Notes: generated by a model from the letters alone, not told the origin. Shown: positions 32,322 to 45,054, counted from the stretch's first letter. The stretch is 64,000 nucleotides of DNA from Cercospora beticola (GCF_033473495.1 NC_088938.1:744001-808000), one strand, 5' to 3'. Numbers and translations: made by a program.

Positions 32322-32720
32322 ATGCGCGATGCATTCCTGTCACCTCGGTGGGACGGATTCAGGGAAGAAGTCCCCGAGAAGTTCATGCCATTCATGGATC
32401 GGCTTGCCGACTTGGCAGATGACCCGAACAGTTCTTACCGAGTTTTTGACTTCCTTTCTCGAATTGCGCGAAAGCCGTGCCGATTGCGACAGATTAGTGT
32501 ATGGGTTTTCCTGGTAGATGAGATTTTCCGATATAGAGGCCTATCACCAAAGACTTCCGTTGTGAGGTTTTGTGGTTTGACGTTAGCTCATCGAGCTGTG
32601 TTCCTGATCCATGTCGAGGAGGAGGATCCGGTCTCGTGCCCTACCGACAGTACGACTGCCATGAGTCTCTTGGATGCTGTGTTATATATCCAAGGGAGTG
32701 CGCCTCAGCTATATTCTTGA
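32322..32720 (+). CDS. Doubtful 132-aa hypothetical protein
   Basis: An uninterrupted frame of 132 codons with a fairly balanced, protein-like composition: acidic and hydrophobic residues alternate as in helices (EEVPEKFMPFMDRLADLADD, then VFDFLSRIAR and ISVWVFLVDEIFRY). It is neither repetitive nor Arg/Cys-dominated as most chance frames here are. I recognise no family. A competing minus-strand frame (32641-33195) overlaps its end. No intron signals that would extend it convincingly were found. Treat it as a candidate only. Confidence 0.25.
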   Translation: MRDAFLSPRWDGFREEVPEKFMPFMDRLADLADDPNSSYRVFDFLSRIARKPCRLRQISVWVFLVDEIFRYRGLSPKTSVVRFCGLTLAHRAVFLIHVEEEDPVSCPTDSTTAMSLLDAVLYIQGSAPQLYS

Positions 32721-35414
32721 GTGTTCGATTTCCGATTTGTTTCTCGGTCTCGGGAAAGCTGTGCAACCTAGCATGTATCCGTGTTCGAGGATTTGGAACA
32801 GGCGTACCCGTAGAATTGCCAGTCACTGTATAGTCAGCCACTTCGTTACTATGCACCCACCAAGCCCGAAGGTGCTTGTAGGAAGTCTGAGGACAAACAA
32901 CAGTATGGAGACGGCGTAGGTTGCGAACCCTGGAATGTTCGTCTCCAAGCGGCCTCGTGGCAGTGCTCGGAGCGTGGTTCGTTGCTTCCGTCGACGTGGT
33001 TCCGCTGAACTGCAATCCGAACATAGATCTCTGCTGCCCATGACGCGGTACGGGTGAATCAGAACTCGTGGCGATCAACGTTTGTCGGATGGCGTCAACG
33101 TGAGACCGGAACATTTCCAACCTCGTGGCTCCTGATCTTGTTCCAGACCTCACCCCAAGAAGAATTGAGCAGGATTCTCTGACCATCGTGCTCAAATGAG
33201 GCAGTACAGCGCCAGCCAGTGGAGAATAGGAGCGTAGCGGACACGTGGCTTGGACTGCGGTATTTTCGTGCCTAGTACAGCAGTACCTTCGACGCCCATC
33301 ACACGGTCACACAGAGACCGGTGGCCACAAAGGCAGCGCACTGGTGTGTGACCAGCAAACTTTTACAAACGCTCCGTGATTCTGTTACTCGGTGGCGTTG
33401 TCAAGATCTTACGTTGCAGCCCAGACGGGAGGCAGTATTTTCCGTGCTTTAAACAGGAACACGCTCCGAGGAGGTGAGGTCAGCGCATGCATGGCCATTG
33501 GATCTAGGTGACACGCGACCGGTTCTTTCGAATCCAGGCAATTGGAATCCGATGGCGTATGTGATCTTGCTAGGCGAACTCGCAGCAGCGTATGAGAGAT
33601 GTCTCACGATTGGCGAATGGATCGCTGAGATGATGCACGAGAAGCAGTTCGGAGCATGCTGCGTGATGTGTAAGGCTGGGCTGGGCAGGCCGTAGGCGAT
33701 GGTGACAGCCACAAACTCTCCCCACGCCTTTGCTGAGCTTATTGAAGTGGCTGCGATCCAACGAGCTTGGCGCTGCTGTTCTCACCATCAAGAAGCCCAA
33801 CGAGCCTGGCAGGACTGGCAGTTTGCAGCGATATGCTGACGAGTTGCGAGATCGGCTCGGCGAGATGTCCGAATGGAATGATGATGTCGAACACAAATGC
33901 GATCTATCTCAACAGAAAGGGGATCGAGATAGAGCCTCATCTGATCTTAGCTCCAAGAAGGAACCCCCACGCTCGGTCGCTTATGTGTAAAAGGGTCCGA
34001 AATGCGAATAGACATGTAAATGATCTTGCGCTTCATCATCAACATCGAGGCGTTGAACATCTCGAGCTTCGATCGAGTAGAATCGCCATTTACAAACAGC
34101 ATCGTTCACGCAGGCTTCCGAACGCTGTTATCAATTGGAAAGACAGAATGGTGACCAGTACATTTCCAACAGTCTGCGCGGCTGCATTCGCGACTGCAAG
34201 TGCGGCACGATGCTACATCCAGTCCCGAGCAAATCGGCTGCTGGATGGCCTTTGCTTTGCCATTCTCCGCTTTTCCTTTGCGAGAGGTTTCCATTAGTTG
34301 GTGAATCAGTTGTGTCGTATGAGAAGTGCATAACAGAGTTCCGGTTGGTATGCAGGCGGCACAGGACCTGCGCCCTTTTCATCGACCAGCATGCGGCCAT
34401 ACCTTGCAGGGTGCATAAGGTTCAGCCATCGAGTGGCGAATGCGTCAAAACCACGAGGCGTTGCAAGCTTGTCTTCGATCGCAGCTCGCCGTCCGCGACC
34501 ATAGAGGCAGCTCTCGCAGCCTATTGGTGCCCAGGACGTCGATGCCGCAAGCATAGAGCGTGTTGCTGTGAGCCTGTCACGGCGCAGTATTGCATTGACC
34601 GGCGGATGAGGCGTCAAGGATGCAGTGTGAGCGTGAGAGGAGCACGATGGGTACATCGTTCCCCCGCCTATACGTCCTGCGGGCGTGCCAGGACCCAGCC
34701 TTTCGATCATCCTGCGGCCTTTGCTTGGGATGATCTGGCTTCGAGCACAGCGGACGGGGCCAATCGCGGCATCCCGAAGTAATCAGGCTGGCGCGTCTGG
34801 TGGGTGCAACGCTGCGAGAGCCCGCCTGCTGAGGGCAGCGTAGTCTTCCGCCGCAGCCGAATCGGCAGCGTGTCCGTTGCGCGTTGCTGTGTGCAGTGTG
34901 TGCCCGGTGGCGCTCGCTGTGTGCATTCGTCACGGTCAGCTTGGTCGGGCTGAGCATGCTAGATCCTGTGGACCACAAACGCGGGATGATGACCCCACCG
35001 ATCGCACCCTCTTGACCTGCTATTGAGATGCCTTCTGTCGACCCCCGGATTATAGCAAAGGCAGGCCGACCAGCAACCTGCAGCAGGTATCAATCCGGCT
35101 CTGTCGCACAGCGCTGCGTGATCCACGTCCCGGTGTGCCCCAGGATATGCACGCAACTGCATCTTCTCTCCACCTTTGCAACGATAGCACAGCGCCGCGC
35201 CTGCCAGTCCTGTCATCCCCCTCGTGACGCCGCCCTGCCCTGCGCTGCGCAGCATTGTCATCTGGGCCACTAGGAGATGACGAGCGACCTCCGCAGGCTG
35301 ATTCACCAGCCCCGACGACCGACTTAGAGCCTCAGCTGCGTGCAGCTGGAGGATTGCGTTCCCGATAGCGACCACCCAGGACGGCCACAGCGCGCCCGCC
35401 GCACCCCGATTCGC

Positions 35415-35435
35415 ATGAGGAGCGCTCCGCGATGA
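35415..35435 (+). promoter_or_regulatory. Minimal uORF overlapping the transcription-factor start
   Basis: An upstream ATG at 35415 opens a six-codon frame (MRSAPR) whose TGA at 35433-35435 overlaps the main ATG at 35432 in the form ATGA. If this ATG is in the mRNA leader, scanning ribosomes would terminate exactly at the main start, an arrangement that allows leaky scanning or reinitiation. Whether it is transcribed is not shown. Confidence 0.5.
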
Positions 35436-38400
35436 GTGCGAAGCAGGCGAAGAGCGCGGTGGACACAGGCGCGCCGCTCGACTCGCGGCCCGCCAGCCGG
35501 AAGGAGAACGATGAGGTGGAGATGGACGACGCGGAGCACGAGGTCGACGACGTGTCGGAGCGGCGATCGAAGAAGAAGCGCCGCGTGGTCAAGACGATGG
35601 ACAAGAAGTACGAGTGCCCGCAGCCCGACTGTGGCAAGTCGTACTCGCGAGCCGAGCATCTGTATAGGCATCAATTGAATCGTGCGTGAGCGCCCGAAGT
35701 GCAACCCTCCGCTGCACCGTGCTGACCAGTGCGCAGATACGCCCAAGCAGATCTACTACTGCGACTTCCCAGGCTGCGATCGCAACTTCGTGCGGGCCGA
35801 CCTGTGCGCGAGACATAAGGAACGCCACACGGCGAAGGGGTCTCACCTCCAGCGCAAAGACGCCTTCATGAACAGCCAGCGGCAGCAGCCGAATAATGTG
35901 ACCAAGCCCGGGTCAACGAAAGACGTTGCGTCGACACACACCGAATCATCACCCAGTGACTCGGCGCATTCGGTGCAACAGCTGCCACTTCCAGACTCCA
36001 AGGCATACATCTCGCCAGCAACACAACTACCCCCGAGCCTCTACACCGCTGCGGGTGACCAACAGCCATATCCCAACCCATCTCAACACAATCAGCAGCT
36101 ATCGTCGCTGCACACTGGAGGTCCGAATGGCGTGGATTCGCACCAAGGTGCCTCCGGAACGTACGGCACTTACCAGTCCAACTTCAACGGCGCCCAGCAC
36201 GTTGTGCCCTCACCGTCGTCCAGCACTGCCAGACGCTACAGTGTGGACAGCCAGTTCAGCCGGCCGAATGCGATGACGAATGGACACGTGCAACCGCTTG
36301 CAATGCACCCTCCGCCAGTGCCAGGACACCAGCCGCAGACACCCGTGTACACTCAATCGCCGTATCAAACACAGGAACCTAGGGGAGCGAATCAGCAGTA
36401 TCAAGCAAATTCTGCCACCGGTTCGCTGCCTCCCTTGCCCCCGTTCGAAATGCAGCCGCCGGCCTACAATAATCGCTCGAGTACCATGAATACCTCCGCC
36501 ATGACAGCGGAATATCAGTTTCACCCAAGCAACGACGGGCCCGGTAACATGGTGCCTGAGCTCGATGCTTTTGGCCAATACACTGGAGGCTACATCATGC
36601 CCGTCTTTGGCATGGACAGCTTCAATCGCTCATCGCACACAGGCTTCGATTTTGTACAACTGATCGAGGACCCCAGTATGTCTTTCGTTGATGGGCCTTC
36701 GCCTCCGTTCGACTTGCATTACAACATGCAAGTACCTGGACTGGCACAACCCAAACTTGAGGCAGACAGTGCATTGCCTCAACTGCCTGACACAGAAGCG
36801 GACAATGACAAGTCGCCCGAGATATACGCGATGGATCTCTCCATGCGCGAGAGCAATATCACGGAGCAAAGGCAGAGGCGTATCATCAACATGGTAGAGA
36901 AATGGGAAGATATTGAGCGCGTGCCTGGACAAATGAGCAAGAATAAATTCCTGCCCGGTGATGTTACCGATCCAACGCATCCGCTGAGCGTCGAGATGTT
37001 GAAGACATACTTGACCAGTTTCTGGATTCACATACATCAACAGATGCCGATCATGCACCGTCCGTCATTCAATGGACAAACATGTCCTGACTTGCTCCTA
37101 CTAGCGATGATGTGTCTCGGCGCTTGTTGCCTCGATCGTACTCATACGCCAGAGCGCATCAAGGCCTCCGCCGAGCTCTCCTTCTTCTGCGCCTGGCACA
37201 TCCGCTGGGAAATTTTCAAGGAAGCAGAGTTCAGGCCACCTGCGAAGATGTGGACCTTTCAGACCATGCTTCTCCTAGAACTCTTCGAGAAGATGTACAG
37301 CACCAGGGCACTGCACGAGAGGGCGCATATTCACCACGCCACCACACTCACCGTCATGCGCCGTGGCTCTTCGCTCATCGGACGTGGTGCCACTGATGAG
37401 GCAAAGGCACGCGAGGATCCTACCAGAACCCCACCTGGACCCGAGGGCAGCATCAATACCAGTGGCCAAAACACAGCAGATCCTTGGTGGAACAACTGGA
37501 TCAGTAAAGAGGCATCCCTCCGAGTCGGCTATGCTGCCTTCGTCATCGATTCCACACATGCTGCGATGTTTGGACATGCGGCTGCCATGGCACCAGCAGA
37601 CCTCGCGCTACAACTACCGTGCGACGAATCCATTTGGGCTGCACAGAGCGGCGCCGAAGTTATGCGTGCTGAAGGAAGTCTTAAAGCCAACGGCTTCCAG
37701 CGATTGACCTTCCAAGAAGGTCTCAAGAGAATCATGCACGGCAAACCAGTCCGCACTAATGTCTTTGGCCGTGTCATCTTGATGGCGGGCTTGTTGAATC
37801 TCAGTTGGCAGATGAATAGCCGAGAACTGCAAGCCAACACATTCTCGGCGCAGAACTCCATCGGCAACCCGATCAAGTGGCGCCTGACCTTGTGCCATGC
37901 GTTTGACCACTGGCGTAAGGACTTTGACGAGAGTCTGGTGAAAGCCGAGGCGACTTCCGACCCACCCGTAGACTTGGGCAACAAGTCGAATTGCCACAAA
38001 GATCATCGCGACAACGTGTTCGAATCCAGAACCTGCCTGCACAGCCTTGCACACATGGCTTTGCATGCAGAAATTGTCGACGTTGAGGTACTGGCCGGGG
38101 CAGATCGTGTATTGGGACGAGACATCCTCGATGTAGACCGGGTTGTCGTTCGACAACGCATGCAGGAATGGGCATCAAGTCCGCGCGCGCGAGATGCCGT
38201 GTTCTACGCGATGCGGTTCCTTCGTGAAGTCTTGATGCCAGATCCGGAATCATCGACACCGCATACTGGACGGATGCGGTTCAAGACAGGAATTCCATAC
38301 AGTGCGAGGGATGATTATTTGCTGAATCGTCCGTACATTCTGTACTATGCCTGCATGGTCGTCTGGGCGTACGGATATTTGCTGGATGGGCCGATCACCG

Positions 38401-38741
38401 ATCGAAAATTCGACCTGATGACAGTCGAAGCGCAGGTTTGGGACATGCAGCAATTCCTGGGTGTTCTTGATAAGATCAAAGATCCTAGCGAGCTCGACAA
38501 CGTGACGAATCGCAATCGCGTGATCGGTCTGCTCGTCTTGATGCGCGACTGCTTCGAGACGCCTCGGTGGGAACTGCTGGAAGAATCGGCGCGCCAGCTC
38601 GGATTGTGTATCGAAATGCTGTGTCCTGGATTTAATCAGGAACTGAAAGAATATCGTCAATCACAGGAACAGCAGCAGCAACAACAATACGAGCAATACG
38701 AACAAAACAACCAAGTGCATGGAAGTCGGATGGGAAAATAG
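35432..38741 (+). CDS. C2H2 zinc-finger / fungal_trans transcription factor
   Basis: Two exons, 35432-35681 and 35737-38741, with a 55-nt intron (GTGCGT...CAG); 1084 aa. Splicing completes the fourth zinc ligand of finger 1 across the junction (AAT C^AT). Finger 1 uses Cys62, Cys67, His80, His84; finger 2 uses Cys92, Cys97, His110, His114. A basic KKKRR patch lies just before. Residues about 115-430 are Gln/Pro/Ser-rich. From about 500 to 850 comes the fungal-specific middle homology region (KTYLTSFWIHIHQQMPIMHRPSF, then MMCLGACCLD and LELFEKMYSTRALHERAH). The extreme C-terminus is poly-Gln. This combination, C2H2 pair plus fungal_trans, is the Klf1/ADR1-like class of nuclear regulators. Targets cannot be inferred. 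Confidence 0.92.
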
Positions 38742-41700
38742 CATAACTTCTTTTTTTGGGGAGCGAAACTGATGATAACATTATCTTGTCAAAAACAGAA
38801 AAAGCACCACAGGGCGGTTCATCTGTGCAAAATTGGTGCATTGGGGGAACTGGGAATGGGTTCGGGATCAAAAATGGGAAATTGGGAAGGGCGTTTTTAC
38901 GGTACTTGTGTGTGGGAAGTCCTTCCTTTTGGAAGACTTGATGGGCGGCATTTGTGATACCCTGGCATCGATGTGTGTCTCGTATTTTAGTTTTTCGCGA
39001 ATGCTGCTTTTTGCGCTTGATCGTTGGGCGACGGTGGTTGTTGGTTGTGGATGGTGTACATTTCCGACACTAATCACGCGGTGGCAGGCGCGCGCGAGAG
39101 CTTGTTGTATGGCGATGTTGTAGGTAGGAGCAGGAGGACGAGATAGCGAAATCTTCTTCTGATTGAATAAATCATTGTCGAAGTGATGCAATTTCGTGCG
39201 GTGTGATGGTCTCGTATCTTTGCGTAAGCGTGTTGTGCTGAGCCGTTGGATGTCGATGCGACCGAGTCGTGTCTGCTGAACCCAATACCAATGCGCGCGA
39301 ATTGCTGCGTCGCACGTGCAATCACCCGAAAGTCGGCGAGTACATCGTCAGGTCTTCGCGCACACGATTCCGTCAGCGCTGAAAGATGCCGCGGTAACTT
39401 CGTGAGATAAATAGCATGCCGGGACTGAATGAGACATATGTATATTCTCAGAACCGAGGACATCAAGGTGAAAAGCATGTCCTACTTTAGGGCGGTCGGG
39501 AGGGAGAGTTTTTGAATAAGGCAATAGACGGATACGATACCCACGTGCTCTCAGCTCTCTCTTACGCCCAACTTGCGGTGAAGGTACCTACCTGGTTTGA
39601 CTGGCGTGATGATGCGAGATAGTGGTGTTGATAGGCTGTCGGTAAGCCTTATCGGTGTATCACATCATCTGGTGACCTGGAAATTCGAATGTCGTTACTC
39701 GGCTTGCAGTTGGTTGCACAAGCGTGTGTTTGGCTGGAGCACCCTTTTTGCCCTTCCTGTTGTGCGACGTGTGGAGGTTTGGCAGGGGTATGCTGGGTTG
39801 TCAATATTGATGTGACTTTCTGTCAAGTTTTTGCTTCACTCCAGTCTGAGAACGTTGTTGGAAATTGCATCACGTCGGTTCACATGCCTTCACACCAGCG
39901 ATGGCCAAAGTTCATGATGCCGTGTGAATGCAACGGCCTCCACTTGCGATCAAGATCATTCAACAATTTATCACCAGGCTCCTGGTGATAGAAAGGGTAT
40001 ATCGAAGAGCGAGCCTCATCGCCTGATCAGTGAACATGCGCATTTGCCCTTTGCTCCATGTGGATAACAGACGCGCCTATAGACTGCATCGAGGGTCTGC
40101 TTGCGGCATGGGTGCGATATGGTCATCGCAGCTAATAGCCGCCATGGGGACAGTAATGGAGGGCCAGCATTAGCACTACACACGGCTTCATGCCATGGTG
40201 GTGCTCCCTGTCGCTATAGCTGACCGTCGAAGACCGAGCTCAAGAAGCTACCCAGCTAGACGCGCAGCAGTGCCCGCGTCGTATCATGTGCGATGCCATA
40301 CGACAGCCGCTCGTCGTGCAATTGAAAGATCAGCAAATGCTCTTGGGATTGCTCAACGGTTTCCTCGTGACATGAAGTTCCTTGGCCGTTGAGCGATTTG
40401 CCAAATCAATGTGACCAGAATGCCCGGCACAGCTCTGCAAAGGCTCCGCGCCCTGGACTTACTCGCCAAAAAGGCAGTGTAGGATGCAAGACCATCCTCT
40501 GACCGTTTGTAAGTCAATATGGACAACTGCAGTCTGCAGTCCATCCGTGGCTCCATAGGCGCGGAGACGACGCCGGAGCGATTCCGGCCACAATGAGGGT
40601 GGGGAAGCAGACAGAAGGATGGATGCGGATGTCGAGAGTAAATATTGCCTGCTGTCGTTCTCACAGCTGAGGTCCAATGGTACGGATGCAGTGGTGTGGT
40701 TGTTCCAATGTGTCGTCTCTCATGCTCGCGTGCCACGGCTCCGTAAAGCTGGTTCGTAGATCAGCTCGAATCGCCGATTTCTGTGCATATTCTGTTGATC
40801 CATTGCCCGGATAGGAGAACGCGCGGTCGAAGAGCACAATTCACAACAGTCGCGAGCCAGGTTGCTGGGCAATTATGGTTGTTGGATATGCATAGCTGCA
40901 CCTCCTTTGCCATTGCCTTCGACTCCGGACTGATAGGAGCATCGGGAACACATTCGAGCCGGCGAGCTCTTGCGCTGAGTCCGCGGGTTGGACTTAGCCG
41001 TACGGCACTGAAATTGGACAAGAGTCTTGGTGACGAACACGCGAACTTCATCCGCCAGGAGCACTAGAACACGCGAGAAATAGCGGGGCAAGAGTCTAGT
41101 CTGGGACAGGGGATCTACAAACGCGTATACTGTGCGTGATGGATGTCATGGAGCTCTTTCCGCGGTCATGTTGGGACACACCACTGGCAGTTGTGACTGT
41201 GACCGTGATGTGCTTGCTCTTCCCCTCGAGCTGCTCGCTTGACTGCAGCTGCTGCACCACAGCTGCCTCCGCACGCTGAAACGTAGCTCAAAGTATACCA
41301 CATGCAGTACCTTAGCCTCCTTAGCCTTGGCTTCTTCAGTCCCTCGCCCTCGCTTCGCCTCGACAGCCACGAGCGACGTCCCGTAATTCCCGCCAACGCT
41401 CATCGCAGAGCTTTGACGGCATTGATGAAGCGGCACAGTATCGGTTCGCGTGGCACTCGATCCGCGACGAGGGCTCACGGGACGGCGCTATCAGACACTA
41501 AGAGCGACTGCTCCAGGAGAGAAGTCGGAGAGAACAGCTGGCGGACGATGGTGTAGCAAGTATGTACCCGCGGCGGCCGCATATGACTGCTGTTTCAGCG
41601 GGAGCTCAAGGATGTCATCGGGGCGCTGCTGAGTGCCCTAAAAAGTGCAGCAAAATGGTTCGCTCCAGCATGGTGCCGTTGACGCGCAGTAGCGAAGCGC

Positions 41701-42623
41701 GCAGGCCAGCCGGTGGGAAGCAGGACAGCGCTGCTAACGACGACGGCGCCTTTCTGCCGCAAGCCTCGTCGCGCATGCGCAGCACGCACGCAGGTGCGAG
41801 ATGGTGGGCTCGGCACGGCAGTCCTCCACCCTCACCTCGCCCTGCAGCAGTCCGCTCCGCGCAGCACACATCTGGTTGCGGGCGGGTGCAAGCATCCAAT
41901 ATTGATCCCAAGAATAGGCCGACGTTGACGACGGACGAGGGAACTCGACTGCCTGAACCGCTCCACCGCACACACCTGCAGTTCTCGTTCTGGGCAACAC
42001 CATATTAAAATATCCAGGATATGGCCGATCTGCCCCCTGCGTCGGCTGTCAGTGCCAACGTGCTGAGACTCATGGCGATCTGCCGGCAACAGCACCACAC
42101 TTTCATCACGCTCGCACTTGCAGGCCCGCGTGCAGCACTGCCCGTTGTTTCCTTGCTCGAGCACTGGCGGACTGGGTCTATTCACATGCTACCCACAGCC
42201 TCCCTTTCGTCATCCACTCGACGGGCCACGACGGGTGATCCCAGCCTGTCTCAGAAGGGGCCCATACCACAAATTGAGTTATGGCGCGAAGGAGCTAAGA
42301 CAGAACCTTGGAGCTTAGCAAGTTAGTAGCCATGCGACGGGAAGAGGAGTGGCCTTTTCCTTGATGCCCTTTAGATGACCTCTGGTCTATCATCTGGCCG
42401 CCAACATTCCTTCACTTGCTGCTGCCTCTGACAATCCTAACTAGCAAACTTCCACCAAGGCCTCTTCTGCAGGTCACTGAATCAGCATTCTTGGGCAGCA
42501 TCACATCATCCTGAAACGTCGTTGCACAGCTGCTCGCTTTCGTGCATGCGCAGGAAGGACTAAGCCGCACCTGGACCTTCGCATAACACTGAACGGGGCA
42601 CTCGTTCAGATCATAATACCAAG
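38742..42623. other. 3.9-kb gene-poor stretch
   Basis: It lies between the transcription factor and the next plus-strand gene. Frames up to about 150 codons occur on both strands around 41.5-42.2 kb but overlap one another, are Arg/Ser/Cys-rich and carry no domain. A 22-bp palindrome lies at 39969-39990. No repeats marking a transposon were seen, and no tRNA fold was recognised. Confidence 0.5.
39969..39990. repeat. Perfect 10-bp inverted repeat with a 2-base centre
   Basis: TATCACCAGG, then CT, then CCTGGTGATA. The arms are perfect complements. Fungal regulators can bind such dyads, but no nearby gene start explains it: the closest supported genes end at 38741 and begin at 42624. A chance palindrome cannot be excluded. 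Confidence 0.6.
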
Positions 42624-43473
42624 ATGACTATGGCATATCCGCGACCGTCACCCGCCTTCTCAAGACCTTCATACATGGACAATCTATACAAAGACACGTC
42701 ATATAAAGATGTTCCAAACACACCTCCAGCAAGTTTGCATTCCTACAAGAGCAGCATATCCACCACCAGCACTGCCTCGAACTACAGCCTACGATCAACA
42801 TACCAAGCCACCAGGCCTCTATCGCCGCCAATTGAGGAATCCAGCAGTGACAACATCAGTATACGCAGCAAGAAGTCATTCCTGAGCCCAAAGAGAAGGT
42901 TTCGCTTTGGAGGCTTTCTGCAGCGGAATCGCCACACCTATCCGCAAACCGCAGAGCACCCGGAGCCCGTACCTGTACCTATTGCGAAGCCTGTACACGA
43001 GCTGGCTCCTGGGTCTCCTACAACACCGCCGGCTTCCGCTCCCACATCTCCTTGCACAGAAAGCCCAGTCGTGCCTGTGCAACATCGACCCTCATTACCC
43101 AAGCTCCAAACGAACTTCAGCCCCGCAAGTTTTGGACCACCTGAGGCTATCGACACTTATGAGAAGAAAGCCCTACCAGCACTGCCTCCTGCTTCAAAAT
43201 CACCATCTCGGCAACCTGCGCGAACGTTATCACAATCGCGACCTTCGATGAGACGTCAAAAATCCGCCGCTGAGCTTAACAGCCAAGGGGCCGAACGAGG
43301 CTGTCATAAGTGCTACTACTTTGCTGCACGAAATTGCAATGGCTACGTACTAGGAGGCGATCCTGGGGACGCGTGTGAGACGTGTCTGGTGAGTAACACA
43401 TTATCGATACGCTTCCATTTATCTGAAAGCTAACGCTCCTCATCAGGCCGCAGGTTTCTTTGGTGCGAAATGA
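42624..43473 (+). CDS. Hypothetical protein with a five-Cys C-terminal signature
   Basis: Two exons, 42624-43388 and 43447-43473, with a 58-nt intron (GTGAGT...CTAAC...CAG); 263 aa. Splicing turns an arbitrary tail into CLAAGFFGAK followed by TGA. The first 215 residues are Ser/Pro/Thr-rich and disordered, with PxxP-type and SP sites and a basic patch (KKSFLSPKRRFRFGGFLQRN near 88-107). The last 40 residues are different: compact, with Cys227, Cys230, Cys238, Cys251 and Cys254 and many aromatic and Gly residues (CHKCYYFAARNCNGYVLGG). The CxxC...C...CxxC spacing suggests a small metal-binding or disulfide knot. No signal peptide is present, so metal binding is more likely. I recognise no named family. 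Confidence 0.78.
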
Positions 43474-45054
43474 AACGGCCGATTCACGAATCTCTTTATT
43501 CTCTCACATTGATGACCATACTTTTTTTGCACATTCATGCATGGCGTTGGCAGGATACTGATACTTGGATTGGGACGCGGGGAAATTTGTAAAGATTTTG
43601 TGACCCACATGGTCTTTGAGTTTGGGACTTTGGGAACGCATTTGCTTCCCACTTCGCTTCTGTATGACACGATATGACACGAGGAGGAACAACGCCGGCG
43701 ATGGCGAGAAGAAAGCCGGCGAAAGAACACGGCACCGCATGTGCGCACAACACGATTCATTGTGGCGTGGAGAGAGGCACCGGCCGGTCTCCAAGAGGCT
43801 GACCGGGGAGAACTGCGGTTCACCGCATTGCATGGCATACAAACAAGACACACCCGCCGACCGGGTCAAAGCACAATTTGAAGTGCATCTACCAAAACGG
43901 ACGACGAGAGCCGCTTTGGAACCAGGGATTTCCTGGATATGGAGCCGAACACATTTACCAAATAGTACAGACAAGACAAGGAAAAGCGGTTGTTGTACTA
44001 CAACTCTGTATACGGCGAAAGTGATGATGTTGTTCTCCTATGAAAGTGACGCGTGTATTGCTGACCCCAAGACATCGACCGTCTCTGCTGTCTTTAGTTT
44101 TTGCGGTCTTCTCTCCCTAGGAGGTACTACTCCACAATTTGAAGCGGAAGCATCCTGTCGTGAAACACGGCAAGAACGCCTGTTCGCGCCCTCATGTCGT
44201 CACGCTTTCCCCGTTCGTTCGACTCTGTTGCAGAGATCCCTACTCAGATCTTGTTGGATGCCAGCAGCTCCGCGATCCCCAAAGATGTTGTGGCTGCAAG
44301 GATCTGTATATCGCAGACGTTTGGTCTTTTCTTTTCTTGGGCGGCGAGGTCATCCGGACAGCGTTTTGTCTGTCGTTGAATACGGTATAGGCGTATTTCT
44401 GCAGCCAGCCTCGCGGGTGGCTTCGAAATATGGAAGGCTTATCGATGCGTCACTGTGGATTTGGTAGACTTCTGTCAGACAGAAGACTGTGAGACATGGT
44501 TTTGGCGTTGGCGAGGATCGCCGTGAGATGCAGCCATGCGAAGTGGCTTTATCTGTACTACAGACTGACTGATACGAGAGATTCTAGATGGCTCTGGATC
44601 GATTGCGCTTGGTCTGTATCGTGAAGATGAATTCCAGAATCAGGCGCAGAATCCGATGCATGCGAGGAATTGAGATTAGCTGCATCGGCTCTAAGAGAGA
44701 GCTGAAGTTGTTACTTTGCAATGGAAGCTTATCGCACTGCTGTAAATGATGGAACATTTTCGTCGCTTCTTGAAGCGTGTCTGCTACCAACTCTAACGAG
44801 AGTAAATGTTGTTGATGCTTTCAACTGCTTCCACCAACATGGATAGAGGCCCTCATCTGCGCTTGCATGAGGACCACTTCGTAAGACTTCGCACTTCAAT
44901 CCTCCTCCCGCCATGGCAACAAGACGTAAAATTTTGCTCCGCGAAAGATTGTGCCCCAACCTCTCACCCCTTGCCCTTCCAATCATGGAAACAAAAATGC
45001 CGTCGATGGCCCAGGGAATGTCAAATGGCGTAAGTTCACCGACCGCAAACTATC
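43474..45054. other. 1.6-kb intergenic region with a long uncharacterised open frame
   Basis: It lies between converging genes. A 283-codon plus-strand frame (43616-44467) is open, but its product is Arg/Cys/Ser-rich without domain or membrane pattern, and its first part overlaps a 156-codon minus-strand frame. I do not call it a gene, though it is discussed as a finding. Confidence 0.45.

Larger units (their letters stand above)
31995..35431. other. 3.4-kb gene-poor stretch upstream of the C2H2 transcription factor
   Basis: It lies between the glycosyltransferase stop and the transcription-factor start. Apart from a doubtful frame at 32322-32720 there is nothing I can support as a gene. A 215-codon frame at 34135-34782 is Cys/Arg-rich without a domain. 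A 16-bp tandem duplication lies at 32032-32062. The last few hundred bases are G+C-rich and should include the promoter and 5' UTR of the transcription factor. Confidence 0.5.

Noticed and set aside
32641..33195. 184-codon minus-strand frame
   Set aside because: It lacks recognisable motifs, ends abruptly and overlaps a competing plus-strand frame. No splice signals link it to further protein-like exons.
34135..34782. 215-codon plus-strand frame upstream of the transcription factor
   Set aside because: The composition is Cys/Arg/Ser-heavy with no domain, no signal peptide and overlapping frames on the other strand, as chance frames in G+C-rich spacers look.
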